From positions 67,788 to 131,787 of the forward strand of contig NZ_NISX01000008.1 in assembly GCF_002591895.1 (NCBI RefSeq): 64,000 nt of DNA, read 5' to 3'. Positions 54,405-63,881 of this stretch are shown here, in pieces; within the stretch, counting starts at the first letter, position 1, and the number at the start of each line of letters is the position of its first letter. A program made the position numbers and the translations under genes. The notes below the pieces were generated by a model. That model was not told where the DNA came from. It ran no database searches and saw only the letters and a program-made list of their open reading frames with translations. The stretch comes from Lacimicrobium alkaliphilum. Lineage in GTDB: Bacteria; Pseudomonadota; Gammaproteobacteria; Enterobacterales; Alteromonadaceae.

Positions 54405-54935
54405 TCAGTGGTCAGCGTGATCTGACGACCCGCTTTTTCTTAACAACCAGTAGGTTATTCCCAGTGCCAGGGTGGTAGCGGCAATGCCGAGCAGGTACAG
54501 GGGAGTAATCTCTTCAAAATCCAGTACAATCACTTTCCGGGCAATGGCCATCAGTGCGGTCGCCACCACCAGTTGCACCGGAAAAATATTGGTGCCCAGG
54601 TACAACCTGATATTGATAAAGATCTCAACCGCGATCAGCACCGCCATAAAGCCACCGAAAGTATAAAAGATATCGTTAATATCCAGCAGCAGAATCGGTG
54701 GGGTGATCAGTCGCTCATAAATAATGTACACCACATCCCCCACGCCCCAGAGGATCACGGCCACCATCAGCACCGCCAGAACCCTTATGGCGAAACGGAT
54801 CACATGATGCAAACCACGGAAAAAGGGATCCGGAAAATCGATCGGCAGTTCCTGATGCAACTCATTTTTTGGTTCACCTTTTAGCAAATGAGAAGGTTGT
54901 TCTGCTGACTTTTGCTCTGCCACTGTATTCTCCAT
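54405..54935 (-). CDS. psiE: PsiE-family membrane protein
   Basis: A 176-residue inner-membrane protein of the phosphate-starvation-inducible PsiE family. Four hydrophobic spans occur between about 50 and 165, with the conserved ALMAIARKVIVLD near the third. ATG 54935 is preferred to a TTG one codon earlier. Function unknown. Confidence 0.82.
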   Translation of the reverse strand: MENTVAEQKSAEQPSHLLKGEPKNELHQELPIDFPDPFFRGLHHVIRFAIRVLAVLMVAVILWGVGDVVYIIYERLITPPILLLDINDIFYTFGGFMAVLIAVEIFINIRLYLGTNIFPVQLVVATALMAIARKVIVLDFEEITPLYLLGIAATTLALGITYWLLRKSGSSDHADH

Positions 54936-55322
54936 CAATTAACCCTGTCGATGCGTTCCCGTATTAGAAACCAACATCGCTATAAATCCATAAATATATA
55001 TACGCTACCTTTTATCCTTGGACCATTAGCAATAGCGAAATACTGCCTCAGAGTGAGACAAAGTGACTCGTCGCCCCTCTTGTGACAATGCAAAGCCGCA
55101 GCCCCGTGGAGAGTCGCACCACCAGCCAGTCAGATTAAGCCGGGGTTAATAACAACATAAGCGGCAGGTGATCCTATTATTGTGCTATGCATTACTAAAG
55201 ATGCAGACCCGGTATCGGCGGAATCACACCGCAGCACTCAGTTGCCGGAAATAAGTTTGCAATAAAACGCTTCAGGCCGCGGTCTCTTTCGACTTAATAA
55301 GCCACCAGCAAGGAAAATAACA
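54936..55322. other. Intergenic region, nothing recognised
   Basis: The 387-bp gap between divergent psiE and the catalase-family gene contains no repeat of the families seen elsewhere, no protein frame and no clear operator. AAGGA for the downstream gene lies at 55309-55313. Confidence 0.5.
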
Positions 55323-56312
55323 ATGAATGTAATCTGTTCTGTGAGCGGGGGCATCGCCGCCAGTGTATTACTGGCATTATCTGCGCCCCTTCAGGCTGCC
55401 GATAAGCCGGTACAGGCCAATGACTTTATTAACCTGTTTGAAAAACTCTCGGGTAAACAGCCCGGTATTCGCAAAGCTCATGCCCGGGGGCTCTGTGCCA
55501 CCGGAACCTTTATACCAGAGCAAAATGCGCAGTTTCCTTCAGCCCCATTGTTGTCCGGCGAGGAACTCCCTGTGGTGATGCGTTTTTCCGTAGGTGGCGG
55601 CAATCCCGGCGCCGATGAGCGGGCACCCAGCACCCGGGGAATGGCCATGCAAATTACCCTGCCAGGGGGGAGCCGGCATATTTTTACGGGGAACAATTTC
55701 CCGGTCTTCGCGGGTAAAGATCCACAGACCTTTTTTGGGCTGTTGTCGACCTTTTTGCCGGATGAGCAGGGGAACCGGGACCCACAGAAAACGATGCAGT
55801 ATGCAGAGGAAAATCCCAGCGTGAAAGCCAATCTGGCCTGGCAACAAGCAGCCAAAACGCCGGCGTCGTATGCCAATACAGACTTTTACGGGTTGCATAC
55901 GTTTTTCTATGCACTCGAGGACGAAACACCGACCAAATTTCGCTGGCATCTGGTGCCGGATCTTGGCGTGAAAACTCTCACAGAAGAACAGGCTCAGGCA
56001 AAAGATAACGGCTTTCTTGCTGAGACAATAAAACAACAACTGGCTGAAAGTACCGTCAGCTATAGTCTGATGGCCACCATTGGTGAGCCTGAAGACACCA
56101 ATATCGATCCTTCAGTGCAGTGGCCCGAAGACAGAGAGCAGGTCAGGCTGGGCACTGTTAAGCTGGCCAGCGCCGGAGGAGAACAATGCACCCCGATAAA
56201 CTTTGACCCCAATGTGCTCTCGGCAGGCTTTTCACCAAGTGATGATCCGGTGCTGAGAATGCGCTCAGCCGCCTATGCCATATCCTTTGGCAAGCGGCTC
56301 AGTGGTCAGTGA
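55323..56312 (+). CDS. Catalase-family peroxidase (SrpA-like), exported
   Basis: A 329-residue heme protein with a signal peptide (about 1-25, ending LQA). The catalase core is short: distal His H53 in KAHARGL and proximal heme-ligand Tyr Y318 in SAAYAISF. The length fits the catalase-related peroxidases and not full catalases. It should reduce H2O2 in the periplasm with an unknown donor. Its 3' end overlaps that of the convergent GH20 gene by 7 bp. Confidence 0.86.
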   Translation: MNVICSVSGGIAASVLLALSAPLQAADKPVQANDFINLFEKLSGKQPGIRKAHARGLCATGTFIPEQNAQFPSAPLLSGEELPVVMRFSVGGGNPGADERAPSTRGMAMQITLPGGSRHIFTGNNFPVFAGKDPQTFFGLLSTFLPDEQGNRDPQKTMQYAEENPSVKANLAWQQAAKTPASYANTDFYGLHTFFYALEDETPTKFRWHLVPDLGVKTLTEEQAQAKDNGFLAETIKQQLAESTVSYSLMATIGEPEDTNIDPSVQWPEDREQVRLGTVKLASAGGEQCTPINFDPNVLSAGFSPSDDPVLRMRSAAYAISFGKRLSGQ

Positions 56313-58693
56313 GTCATCGGACCCACGCAATAATCCAACAGCGACTCGATAGCCAGAGACGAGGAAAGCACAACTTCCTGAGGGCGCACTTCAGCCAGTG
56401 ACCAGAGTCGCTGGCGTATTTTTGCAGCCTCAGTGCGCAGCCCTGCCTGATGGCATTGCTTGCGTATCTGCTCTGAAAGACCGAGTAATACGCCCAGATC
56501 ATCGGCCACTGGCTGCAGTGTTTCCAGCGCCGGTGATGTTGCCATCAGTGCTTTGAGGGCTGGCAAATTTTGCTGCCAGCGCTTCAGGATAGCGTTAATC
56601 TCAGCCATGGCAGTTTCATCTTCAGGCAGTTTCTGAATAGCCTGACTGAGGTCCACCAACGCCAGACTTTCCGCAGGCAGGAAATCCACAAACCTGTCCA
56701 GCCTTTCCTGTTGATGATAGTTACCTGCCTGATATTTGAGGTGATGGCGGGTGTAATACTGCGCTTGTTCCACTGCCTCACTGAAAACCTGTAGCGGGCG
56801 AATGTCTTCCTTCTCTGCAACCAGAGATTCAAAACCAGTCTGTTGTTGCCGGCGGTGCAGCAACCCCACTCTGGCATGCGCGTATTCGCCCATACGTTTA
56901 AGCCGGCGATACATAAACTGTTGATCCTGAACCGTCGGCTCTGACCACAAACGTTCAGCAATGGCAAACAAGCGCGGCCACAGCCTGAGGTCGAGATTGT
57001 GAGGCACAACCAGTTCGGCCCAGATAGTGGCTTCACCGCCGAGAATGTTGTTCCGGGCCTCGCTGTTCAATACCGGGGAGGTTTCAGATTCAGCCGGTGG
57101 CTTACTCTCACCTGTTGCTATCTGACGGCCACTGATCCCATAGGGTGTGTTACCAATCAGCACCCGGCCTTTAAGTTCTTGTGGGTCATTCAGATACAAC
57201 TCGAAACGGGTGGGCCCCATCCAGCTGTCCAGTTCAAAACGGGTCAGCCCGGCGTCCCGCTCTGCCAGTCTGAGTGCGCGAAGTGATTGGTTATTAAGAC
57301 GAATGCTGCCCTGTAATCCCGAATCAGATTCGGTCAGGGTAAACTCACCGGTGACGTCACTGCCTTTTAAGCGTGGCATGGTAAATTGCCAGCGTTGCCA
57401 CTTCCCTTCAGCGGATGGCAACGGACGGGCCTGTTTCGTGGGATCATTGCGGTAGTGGTATGCTGTGGGCTGTGGCTGATCAATATAAAAGCCGGTAGAC
57501 AGCAAGCCCTGATAACCGCTGTTGGCAATCTCGGTTAATGAATCCAGTCCACGCCAGGACTGCACCAGAATATCTTTGGGCAAATCAGGGTGAAAGATCT
57601 CATCCCATCCCATCATACGTTTATCAAACCCGCTCAGTATCTGCTGCAGGTTGCGATTAAAATGGGTATGTAACGCATGACTGTCAGGTAAATTATGTTC
57701 CTGCATATAAGCCTGAACATCCTCGCTTTGTTGCCACTGGGACGGGTTAACCTCATCACCGCCAATATGCAGGAAGGGGTCAGGGAAGAGTTCTGCAAAT
57801 TCACCCACCAGGGTACGGATAAACACGTACACCTCAGGGTTGGAGGGGTCTAATAATGGCTCAAATACCCCCCAGTGCCGTTGCATCTGGTAAGGGCCCG
57901 GCAAGCTGATCAGTTCAGGGTAGGCCACCGCGATGGCGGAAGCATGACCAGGCAGATCAAGCTCCGGAACGACGCGAATCCCCCTTATTGCGGCAAATTC
58001 GACCACATCTTTAATTTGCTCACGCCGGTAGTACTGGCCGTCGGATGCCAGCTCATGCAGTTTAGGATAGCCCGGGGATTCAACCCGCCAGCCCTGATCA
58101 TCGGTCAAATGCCAGTGCAACACATTGAGCTTGGCGGCAGCCATTCCTTCAATTTGCCGTTTGATATCGTCAAGGGGAATAAAGTGGCGAACGCTGTCAA
58201 TCAATAAGCCCCGCCAGGGAAACCGGGGGCTATCTTCTATCGTCATAGCAGGCAGCGTATCGCCGTAAACATAAATAAGTTGCAGCAAGGTCTGCAAACC
58301 ACGCAACACTCCCAGCTCATTAGCAGCAGTCAGCTGGATTTCCTGCGCGGCGATCACCAGACGATAGTCTTCAGCCTGATTCAGTTGTGGGACAAGATGC
58401 TCAGCTCTTTTTTCAGAGTGTAACCGGATCATTCTCTGGCTGCTTTGCGCATTATCGAGGTTAACCGCCGGGTAATGTTGCAGCGTATTTTCCAGCTGTT
58501 CCAAAATATACCTGCTTCTGTGCGCTGAAATATTTTCCAGGCTCAGATTAATGTTGCCCTGTAAGCTGAAATCCCCCTCATCAAAGCTAATCTGCGACGG
58601 GTAAGGCATCAGCTCAACGTCGGGTGAGACCGCTTTTGCCGGGCTGACCCCACCAAGGGCAATTAACATAAACAAGATTGTGACGATACGCAT
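56306..58693 (-). CDS. Beta-N-acetylhexosaminidase (GH20), exported
   Basis: A 795-residue glycosidase with a signal peptide (about 1-21). An N-terminal GH20b-like domain precedes the TIM-barrel with catalytic D313-E314 in IGGDEVNP and a conserved WRGLLIDSVRHF strand. A CBM-like insert (about 425-520) and a helical C-terminus follow. It cuts terminal beta-N-acetylhexosamine from chitooligomers. GGAGAG lies upstream of ATG 58693, one base after the kinase stop. It is the last gene of the six-gene operon. Confidence 0.9.
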   Translation of the reverse strand: MRIVTILFMLIALGGVSPAKAVSPDVELMPYPSQISFDEGDFSLQGNINLSLENISAHRSRYILEQLENTLQHYPAVNLDNAQSSQRMIRLHSEKRAEHLVPQLNQAEDYRLVIAAQEIQLTAANELGVLRGLQTLLQLIYVYGDTLPAMTIEDSPRFPWRGLLIDSVRHFIPLDDIKRQIEGMAAAKLNVLHWHLTDDQGWRVESPGYPKLHELASDGQYYRREQIKDVVEFAAIRGIRVVPELDLPGHASAIAVAYPELISLPGPYQMQRHWGVFEPLLDPSNPEVYVFIRTLVGEFAELFPDPFLHIGGDEVNPSQWQQSEDVQAYMQEHNLPDSHALHTHFNRNLQQILSGFDKRMMGWDEIFHPDLPKDILVQSWRGLDSLTEIANSGYQGLLSTGFYIDQPQPTAYHYRNDPTKQARPLPSAEGKWQRWQFTMPRLKGSDVTGEFTLTESDSGLQGSIRLNNQSLRALRLAERDAGLTRFELDSWMGPTRFELYLNDPQELKGRVLIGNTPYGISGRQIATGESKPPAESETSPVLNSEARNNILGGEATIWAELVVPHNLDLRLWPRLFAIAERLWSEPTVQDQQFMYRRLKRMGEYAHARVGLLHRRQQQTGFESLVAEKEDIRPLQVFSEAVEQAQYYTRHHLKYQAGNYHQQERLDRFVDFLPAESLALVDLSQAIQKLPEDETAMAEINAILKRWQQNLPALKALMATSPALETLQPVADDLGVLLGLSEQIRKQCHQAGLRTEAAKIRQRLWSLAEVRPQEVVLSSSLAIESLLDYCVGPMTH

Positions 58694-58694
58694 A

Positions 58695-59627
58695 TCAGCT
58701 CTCCGCGATTAATGGCTGAGTCAGATCCTGCATGTGATCTGCTTCAATAATGGCTCCATGGTGTTGAATTACTCTCGCCGCCAGCCGGTGTCCGGCCTCT
58801 GCAGCCTGGCTGCCCGGCGCATCCTGCAACCACAGAGATAAAAAGCCCGCTGCAAATGCATCACCGGCTGCGCTGGTATCCACCACATCCTCAACACGCT
58901 CCGCCGGGATTTCGTGGATACCTCCTTTATCCAGCACCAGTGCTTTACTGCCACCCCGTTTTATCACCAGCTCCGGGATCCTGTGCGCCAGGCATCGCTC
59001 CATGATCTGAGCGAGCTGTTGTTCCCCGTATATGGCCGTTTCATCTTCATCAGTGAGCAGAGCCAGATCGGCTTGATGCATAATCTGGCTGTACCAATAC
59101 CGCACATCACTGCTGTGCCAGAGTTGTGGGCGGTAGTTGTTGTCAAAGATCAGCCTGCCCCCCTGCTGACGAAACGCCCTGACCAATGCCAGCAACCGGT
59201 GTTTGTGCTCATCGGCTAAGATCGCCAGGCTGATACCGCTCAGATACAGATAGTCCCATCGCTTATTTGCCAGCGCCTGTTCCATCGGAGTCGGGTCGAC
59301 ATCAAAGTAATATCGGGCCGCGCTGTCGTCACGCCAGTATTCAAACCGGCGTTCGCCGTTTGCATTGGTATAAATCCGATAACGGCCTGGCAACTTGTCG
59401 GGTATCCGCCTGACCAGGCTGGTATCCAGCCCTTCGGTTTGCCATTGGCTGAGCAGGTAGTCACTGTCGTTATCCATGCCCATAGCCGTCGCGTAACCCA
59501 CACTGATATCCGCACCACCAAGCAACCTGGACAGGTACACCGCCGTGTTCAGGGTGTCGCCACCAAAGCTTTTTCCGCGGCCGGACTCCTCAAGCATGCA
59601 CTCACCAAAAAACAGTATGCGTTTCAT
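58695..59627 (-). CDS. kdgK: PfkB-family sugar kinase, probable 2-keto-3-deoxygluconate kinase
   Basis: A 310-residue kinase with FGECMLEE and the sugar-binding GGDTLNTAVYL near the start. YRIYTNANGERRFEYWR is a segment typical of KdgK, and the catalytic motif is AAGDAFAAGF. It would make 2-keto-3-deoxy-6-phosphogluconate from KDG with ATP. The start overlaps the symporter stop by one base (TAATG). Confidence 0.86.
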   Translation of the reverse strand: MKRILFFGECMLEESGRGKSFGGDTLNTAVYLSRLLGGADISVGYATAMGMDNDSDYLLSQWQTEGLDTSLVRRIPDKLPGRYRIYTNANGERRFEYWRDDSAARYYFDVDPTPMEQALANKRWDYLYLSGISLAILADEHKHRLLALVRAFRQQGGRLIFDNNYRPQLWHSSDVRYWYSQIMHQADLALLTDEDETAIYGEQQLAQIMERCLAHRIPELVIKRGGSKALVLDKGGIHEIPAERVEDVVDTSAAGDAFAAGFLSLWLQDAPGSQAAEAGHRLAARVIQHHGAIIEADHMQDLTQPLIAES

Positions 59628-61117
59628 TAGCTGCTCCGCTCAGGTTTGGCTGACAATACAACCGCAGGCGCCTGATGTTCCATCCTGCCCCGCTCTTCAG
59701 AGAGCCGTTCCAGTGCCTGTTCAGGGGTTACAGTGCAGGCCGGTGTCAGCAAGGTCACCAGTACGCCGCTGATTGCGGCGATAAGTAACGAGGGGATCAC
59801 CGGGTTACCAAACAGGGCCGTCCACTCCGGGCTGAGGCTGACCACAGTTGCTGTAACTGTACCGGCAACCAGAGTGGCCAGTGCGCCCTGCCAGTTGTAT
59901 CGTTGCCAGAAGCGGCCGAGCAGCCCGCAAACACAAAGGCCCGACATCAGAATCGATATCATTCCGGTAATATAAGTAATGATGTCATTAGAGGTGAGGG
60001 CAAAACCCAGGGCAATGCCAATGGTGATAATCAGCGCTGCACGGGACAGCCACACCACATTTTTCGCTTCAGGCATGCGGCCTGTCGCCATCGAGTGGAG
60101 ATCCCTCAATACCACGCTGACCGCGGCAATGGCATCAGAGCTGGCGCTGGAGAGTGTGGCAGAGATACCGGCAATGATGATCAGCAGTCCCAGTCCCAGA
60201 GGTAATACGTTCAGTGCCATATGCGGGAAAGCAAAAGAGGCATTTTCCAGATCGCCGCCACTGGCGAAAGCGGTCATGCCGATGATCGCCGGGATAATGG
60301 AAAAGCCCAGATATAACAGGCCACAGAGCACGAAGGAGCGACGAATAGAGGTCACGTTGCTGCCGGAATAAATTCGCTGGCGAAAAGACGGGGTGGCTAA
60401 TATGCCCACCAGAATGGCCACAGATAATGATATGGCCGGTAACAGTCCGAGTTTATCCAGCGCCAGCCAACTGACATTTTCAGCCGGTTGTGCAGCAAGC
60501 ATAGCGTCCCAGCCGCCAACGGCCATCACCGAGAAGATGGCCATCAGGATAAACCCGGTAAATAACAACAGGGCCTGAATGGAATCGGTCCAGACCACCG
60601 CGGTATACCCGCCAATCACCACATAAATGGTGAAACTGGCGGCAAGCAAAACCTTCGCCCACTGAATATCCATGCCGGTCAGCCAGGCCAGGTACATTCC
60701 ACCGCCGATAATATGAGCGCCAAGCCAGCCAATACAGGCAACAAAGATAATCACGGCAATCAGGTTTTTAATCAGCACATTGGCGCCCACATAGTAAGAA
60801 ATCTCCTCACTCATGGTCATAAAACGCAGCTTACGCATGGGTGCGAAAATCCAGGCCAGCAGCAGGATACCCACTGCACCACCCAGTCCATAAAGGGTTC
60901 CACCCCAGCCGTTATCATAGGCAAAACCCACTGCCCCCATAGAGGAGCCGGTACCCACCATGGTGGCAACGGTGGTTCCCATGGTCAGCAGCAAAGGCAA
61001 AGAGCGCCCACCCAGCAGGAAGTCTTCGCCGCCTTTATTGCGCCTGGAGACAAACCAGCCGAGGCCGATCATGGCCAACATATACACCACGAAGGCGATA
61101 ATAAAGCTGTAATGCAT
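59627..61117 (-). CDS. Sodium:solute symporter (SSS family)
   Basis: A 496-residue symporter with about thirteen membrane spans. Family landmarks are LGWFVSRRNKGGEDFLLGGR at the N-terminus, GGYTAVVWTDSIQALLLF in the middle and SSDAIAAVSVVLRD late in the chain. AGAGGAA lies upstream of ATG 61117. From its operon it should import an N-acetylated amino sugar or its aldonic acid with Na+; the substrate is inferred. Confidence 0.88.
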   Translation of the reverse strand: MHYSFIIAFVVYMLAMIGLGWFVSRRNKGGEDFLLGGRSLPLLLTMGTTVATMVGTGSSMGAVGFAYDNGWGGTLYGLGGAVGILLLAWIFAPMRKLRFMTMSEEISYYVGANVLIKNLIAVIIFVACIGWLGAHIIGGGMYLAWLTGMDIQWAKVLLAASFTIYVVIGGYTAVVWTDSIQALLLFTGFILMAIFSVMAVGGWDAMLAAQPAENVSWLALDKLGLLPAISLSVAILVGILATPSFRQRIYSGSNVTSIRRSFVLCGLLYLGFSIIPAIIGMTAFASGGDLENASFAFPHMALNVLPLGLGLLIIIAGISATLSSASSDAIAAVSVVLRDLHSMATGRMPEAKNVVWLSRAALIITIGIALGFALTSNDIITYITGMISILMSGLCVCGLLGRFWQRYNWQGALATLVAGTVTATVVSLSPEWTALFGNPVIPSLLIAAISGVLVTLLTPACTVTPEQALERLSEERGRMEHQAPAVVLSAKPERSS

Positions 61118-61165
61118 AGGTTCCTCTTTGCGTCTGTTGGTTTAGTCAGCGAGCAGCGGGTTTTA

Positions 61166-61555
61166 TCAGGATTGCGCTTTATAGCAGGTCACATCTACCT
61201 CAACTTTGCAGTCCACCACCAGATCAGCAACCGCGCAGATCCGTGCCGGCGGATGTTCGCCAAAAACCTCTTTGAATACTTTATTAAAGGAGCTGAAATA
61301 GCGGGCGTCGGTAAGAATAACCTTCACATGGGCAACATGTTCCAGACCATATCCCGCTTCGCGCATAATGTTCAGACAGTTTTCGATAGCCAGTCGTGAT
61401 TGTTCAATGATGCCGCCCTCGACAACCTCGCCATCACGCATCGGGGTCTGACCCGAGACCAGCAGCCAGCCGCCGGCTTCTACTGCTCTGGAGAAGGGCA
61501 GGTGTTGCCCGCCCGTGCCGGTACCGCCATCGATACCAAAACGTTTAATGGTCAT
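61166..61555 (-). CDS. RidA/YjgF-family protein
   Basis: A 129-residue RidA-like protein. Conserved segments include LVSGQTPM, a middle VKVILTDARYFSSFNKVF and the substrate-binding Arg in HPPARICAV. RidA proteins release ammonia from enamine/imine products; within this operon it may act as the amino-sugar-acid deaminase rather than a general scavenger. It sits between the deacylase and the symporter. Confidence 0.86.
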   Translation of the reverse strand: MTIKRFGIDGGTGTGGQHLPFSRAVEAGGWLLVSGQTPMRDGEVVEGGIIEQSRLAIENCLNIMREAGYGLEHVAHVKVILTDARYFSSFNKVFKEVFGEHPPARICAVADLVVDCKVEVDVTCYKAQS

Positions 61556-61561
61556 AATCTT

Positions 61562-63028
61562 CTACCTGTTTATTGTGTTGCGTTTAAGAAACTGACCGGC
61601 GCCATAACCGGTTAATTGATATTCCTGGCCTTCAGCACGGTAGGTCTGATGGCCATTGACCCAGACCCGGCGAATGCCCGCACTGCGTCTTTTAGGATCG
61701 GTGAAGCTGGCTTCGTCTTTGATGTCCTGCGGACTGAACAGCACCAGATCGGCCTGGTAACCCGGCCGGATAAACCCCCGGCCCTGCAGATTGAATTCAG
61801 TGGCAGACAAGCCTGTCATCTTGTGGATGGCTAACTGCAGCGAGAGTAATTGCGTGTCTCTGACGTAATGACCCAGCACTCTGGGGAAACTGCCCCACAA
61901 TCGCGGGTGAGGACTGGGGTCACAGGGCAGTCCATCAGAGCCGACCATGCCCCCCTCAAAGCCAAGAAAATGCCTGACATCCTGTTCATCCATACCATGA
62001 TAAACGGCACCGGCAGGTTGTAGCTTTCTGGCTGCCTGTATTAACGACAATGACCAGCTGCGGGCTATCTGTTGAAGTGTCTGGCCGGCCATTTCCGGAT
62101 GTGGTTCGGACCAGGTAATGTCGATGTCGAAATCGTCGGTGACCTGTTTCAGATCCAGGGTACTGGAGCTGGCATTATAGGGATAACAGTCGCAACCAAT
62201 ATGCTGCTCAGACTGCGCATTTTTGAGATGATTGAGGACTTCAGGTGCCCTGCCCCAATTGGCCTTACCGGCGCATTTAAGATGTGAGATGACTACCGGG
62301 ATGTCTAGTTTTTTTCCAAGTCCGAAGGCTTCATCCAGCGCCCCGATAATACCCTCAAATTCGGTGCGCAGGTGGGTGGTATAGATGCCCTGGTGCGCTT
62401 TAAGCACCGATGCCAGGGTCTCAACTTCGTAAGACGTTGCCGAGTTGGCACTCTGGTAAGCCAGTCCGGTACTCAGGCCCAGTGCGCCGTCGCGCATGGC
62501 ACCATCAAGCAGCTCCTGCATAACGCGGATTTGTGCATCATCGGCGCTGCGGTCGAGACGGTCCATGACCTGGGCCCGCAGTGCCGTATGGCCTATCAGT
62601 GCGGCAACATTGACGTTAGGTTTAGCCTGCTCAACGGCCTCGATGTAATCCCTTAAACGCGGAAAACGGAACTCACCGGTACTGCCGAGCAGATTCAGCG
62701 GATCCGGTACGTCACCACTGATACGCACCGGTGCCGCGCTGATACCACAGTTGCCTGCAATGACGCTGGTGATGCCCTGACTGATCTTATTCAGCATGCC
62801 CGGATTACGAATCACTTCAATATCGTCATGGGTATGCACATCTATAAAGCCCGGTGCCAGTGCCATACCTTCAGCATCAATAAGGTTTCTGGCCTGATAC
62901 TCTCCGGCCGGGGCCAGCGCAAGTATCTTGTCGTCTTTGAGCAATACATCTTTTTCTACCGGCGGCACATTACTGCCATCGTAGACCTGTGCATTGCAAA
63001 TAATGGTGTCAGGACGGTGGTGCGACAA
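61562..63028 (-). CDS. N-acyl-D-amino-acid deacylase family amidohydrolase
   Basis: A 488-residue zinc amidohydrolase. The start is TTG 63028 with GGAG six bases before it, one base after the regulator stop; the frame is open further but overlaps the regulator. Metal site residues are H65-x-H67 in DVHTHDD and C94 in GNCGIS, with later SHLKCAG and GSDGLPCDP. The family removes N-acyl groups from D-amino acids; in this operon the acetyl group of an N-acetylglucosaminate-like substrate is a plausible target. Confidence 0.86.
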   Translation of the reverse strand: MSHHRPDTIICNAQVYDGSNVPPVEKDVLLKDDKILALAPAGEYQARNLIDAEGMALAPGFIDVHTHDDIEVIRNPGMLNKISQGITSVIAGNCGISAAPVRISGDVPDPLNLLGSTGEFRFPRLRDYIEAVEQAKPNVNVAALIGHTALRAQVMDRLDRSADDAQIRVMQELLDGAMRDGALGLSTGLAYQSANSATSYEVETLASVLKAHQGIYTTHLRTEFEGIIGALDEAFGLGKKLDIPVVISHLKCAGKANWGRAPEVLNHLKNAQSEQHIGCDCYPYNASSSTLDLKQVTDDFDIDITWSEPHPEMAGQTLQQIARSWSLSLIQAARKLQPAGAVYHGMDEQDVRHFLGFEGGMVGSDGLPCDPSPHPRLWGSFPRVLGHYVRDTQLLSLQLAIHKMTGLSATEFNLQGRGFIRPGYQADLVLFSPQDIKDEASFTDPKRRSAGIRRVWVNGHQTYRAEGQEYQLTGYGAGQFLKRNTINR

Positions 63029-63029
63029 A

Positions 63030-63881
63030 CTAATCTCCAAGTGGCAGGCGCTCGGAGCCTTTGCGGTGCTCATCGAGGTGGTGTTTAAGGCGGCGCAGCT
63101 TCTCTCTTGATTTTCGTTGATTGACCACGGCGACTTCACCGGCAATAACATCGATGGCGGCGAGCATGGCATAACGAGAAGCGCTGGGATTGAAAATGTA
63201 TTCGGCTTCCTGCGTCTTAATCGGCAGGTGCAGATCGGCAACATCAGCCAGAGGGCCTTCGGGGCAGATGGCCAGCAGGTGAGCACCATATTCTTTGGCG
63301 ATCAATGCCGACGCCATAACATCAGGGCTGACACCACTTAACGAAAGACAGAGTACGGCATCATCTTTGTTCACAGTAGCGGCGGACATACGCATCAACA
63401 TCGGATCGGAGTAGGCGTTGCTCTTCACTTCCAGGCGAAACAACCGGTTCTGGCATTCCTGCGCCATAAACGTACTGCCGCCACCGACACCAAAAACAAG
63501 AACGTGACCAGCGCGGGTTAATAGCTGACCCGCACTCTGGATGTCCTGATCACTGATCAGCCCGGCATTAATATCCAGAATGTCCTGAATGGCCTGATAA
63601 ACAGGGGGTATTTCCTGCCGGCTTACCGGCTCATCGGCAATAAAGCGTTCACCCACCGCCGCAGATTGCGCGAGTAACATTTTCAGTTCGCGCACATTCT
63701 TGCAATCCAGTGCCTGAGCGAGGCGGGTGATGCTGGCGTGGCTGACCTTGGCGCTGGCGGCCAGCTCATTGATCGAAGCGCTGGCGGCGAAGTTAATGTC
63801 TTTGAGAATATAGCGGGCAACTTTCTGCTCCGCAGGACGCAAGTGTGACAGCTGGTTTTGTATACGAGAAACAATGTCCAT
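63030..63881 (-). CDS. MurR/RpiR-family transcriptional regulator
   Basis: A 283-residue regulator. The N-terminal HTH_6 (about 1-75, SINELAASAKVSHASITRLA) is followed by a SIS sugar-phosphate or sugar-acid binding domain (about 115-260, VLVFGVGGGSTF). It is first in the minus-strand operon and probably represses it until an intermediate binds. The stop is one base from the deacylase start. Confidence 0.88.
   Translation of the reverse strand: MDIVSRIQNQLSHLRPAEQKVARYILKDINFAASASINELAASAKVSHASITRLAQALDCKNVRELKMLLAQSAAVGERFIADEPVSRQEIPPVYQAIQDILDINAGLISDQDIQSAGQLLTRAGHVLVFGVGGGSTFMAQECQNRLFRLEVKSNAYSDPMLMRMSAATVNKDDAVLCLSLSGVSPDVMASALIAKEYGAHLLAICPEGPLADVADLHLPIKTQEAEYIFNPSASRYAMLAAIDVIAGEVAVVNQRKSREKLRRLKHHLDEHRKGSERLPLGD

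Noticed and set aside
61562-63289. Longer deacylase start at 63289
   Set aside because: The extra 87 codons lie inside the RpiR gene; TTG 63028 has a well-spaced ribosome site and gives the normal family length.
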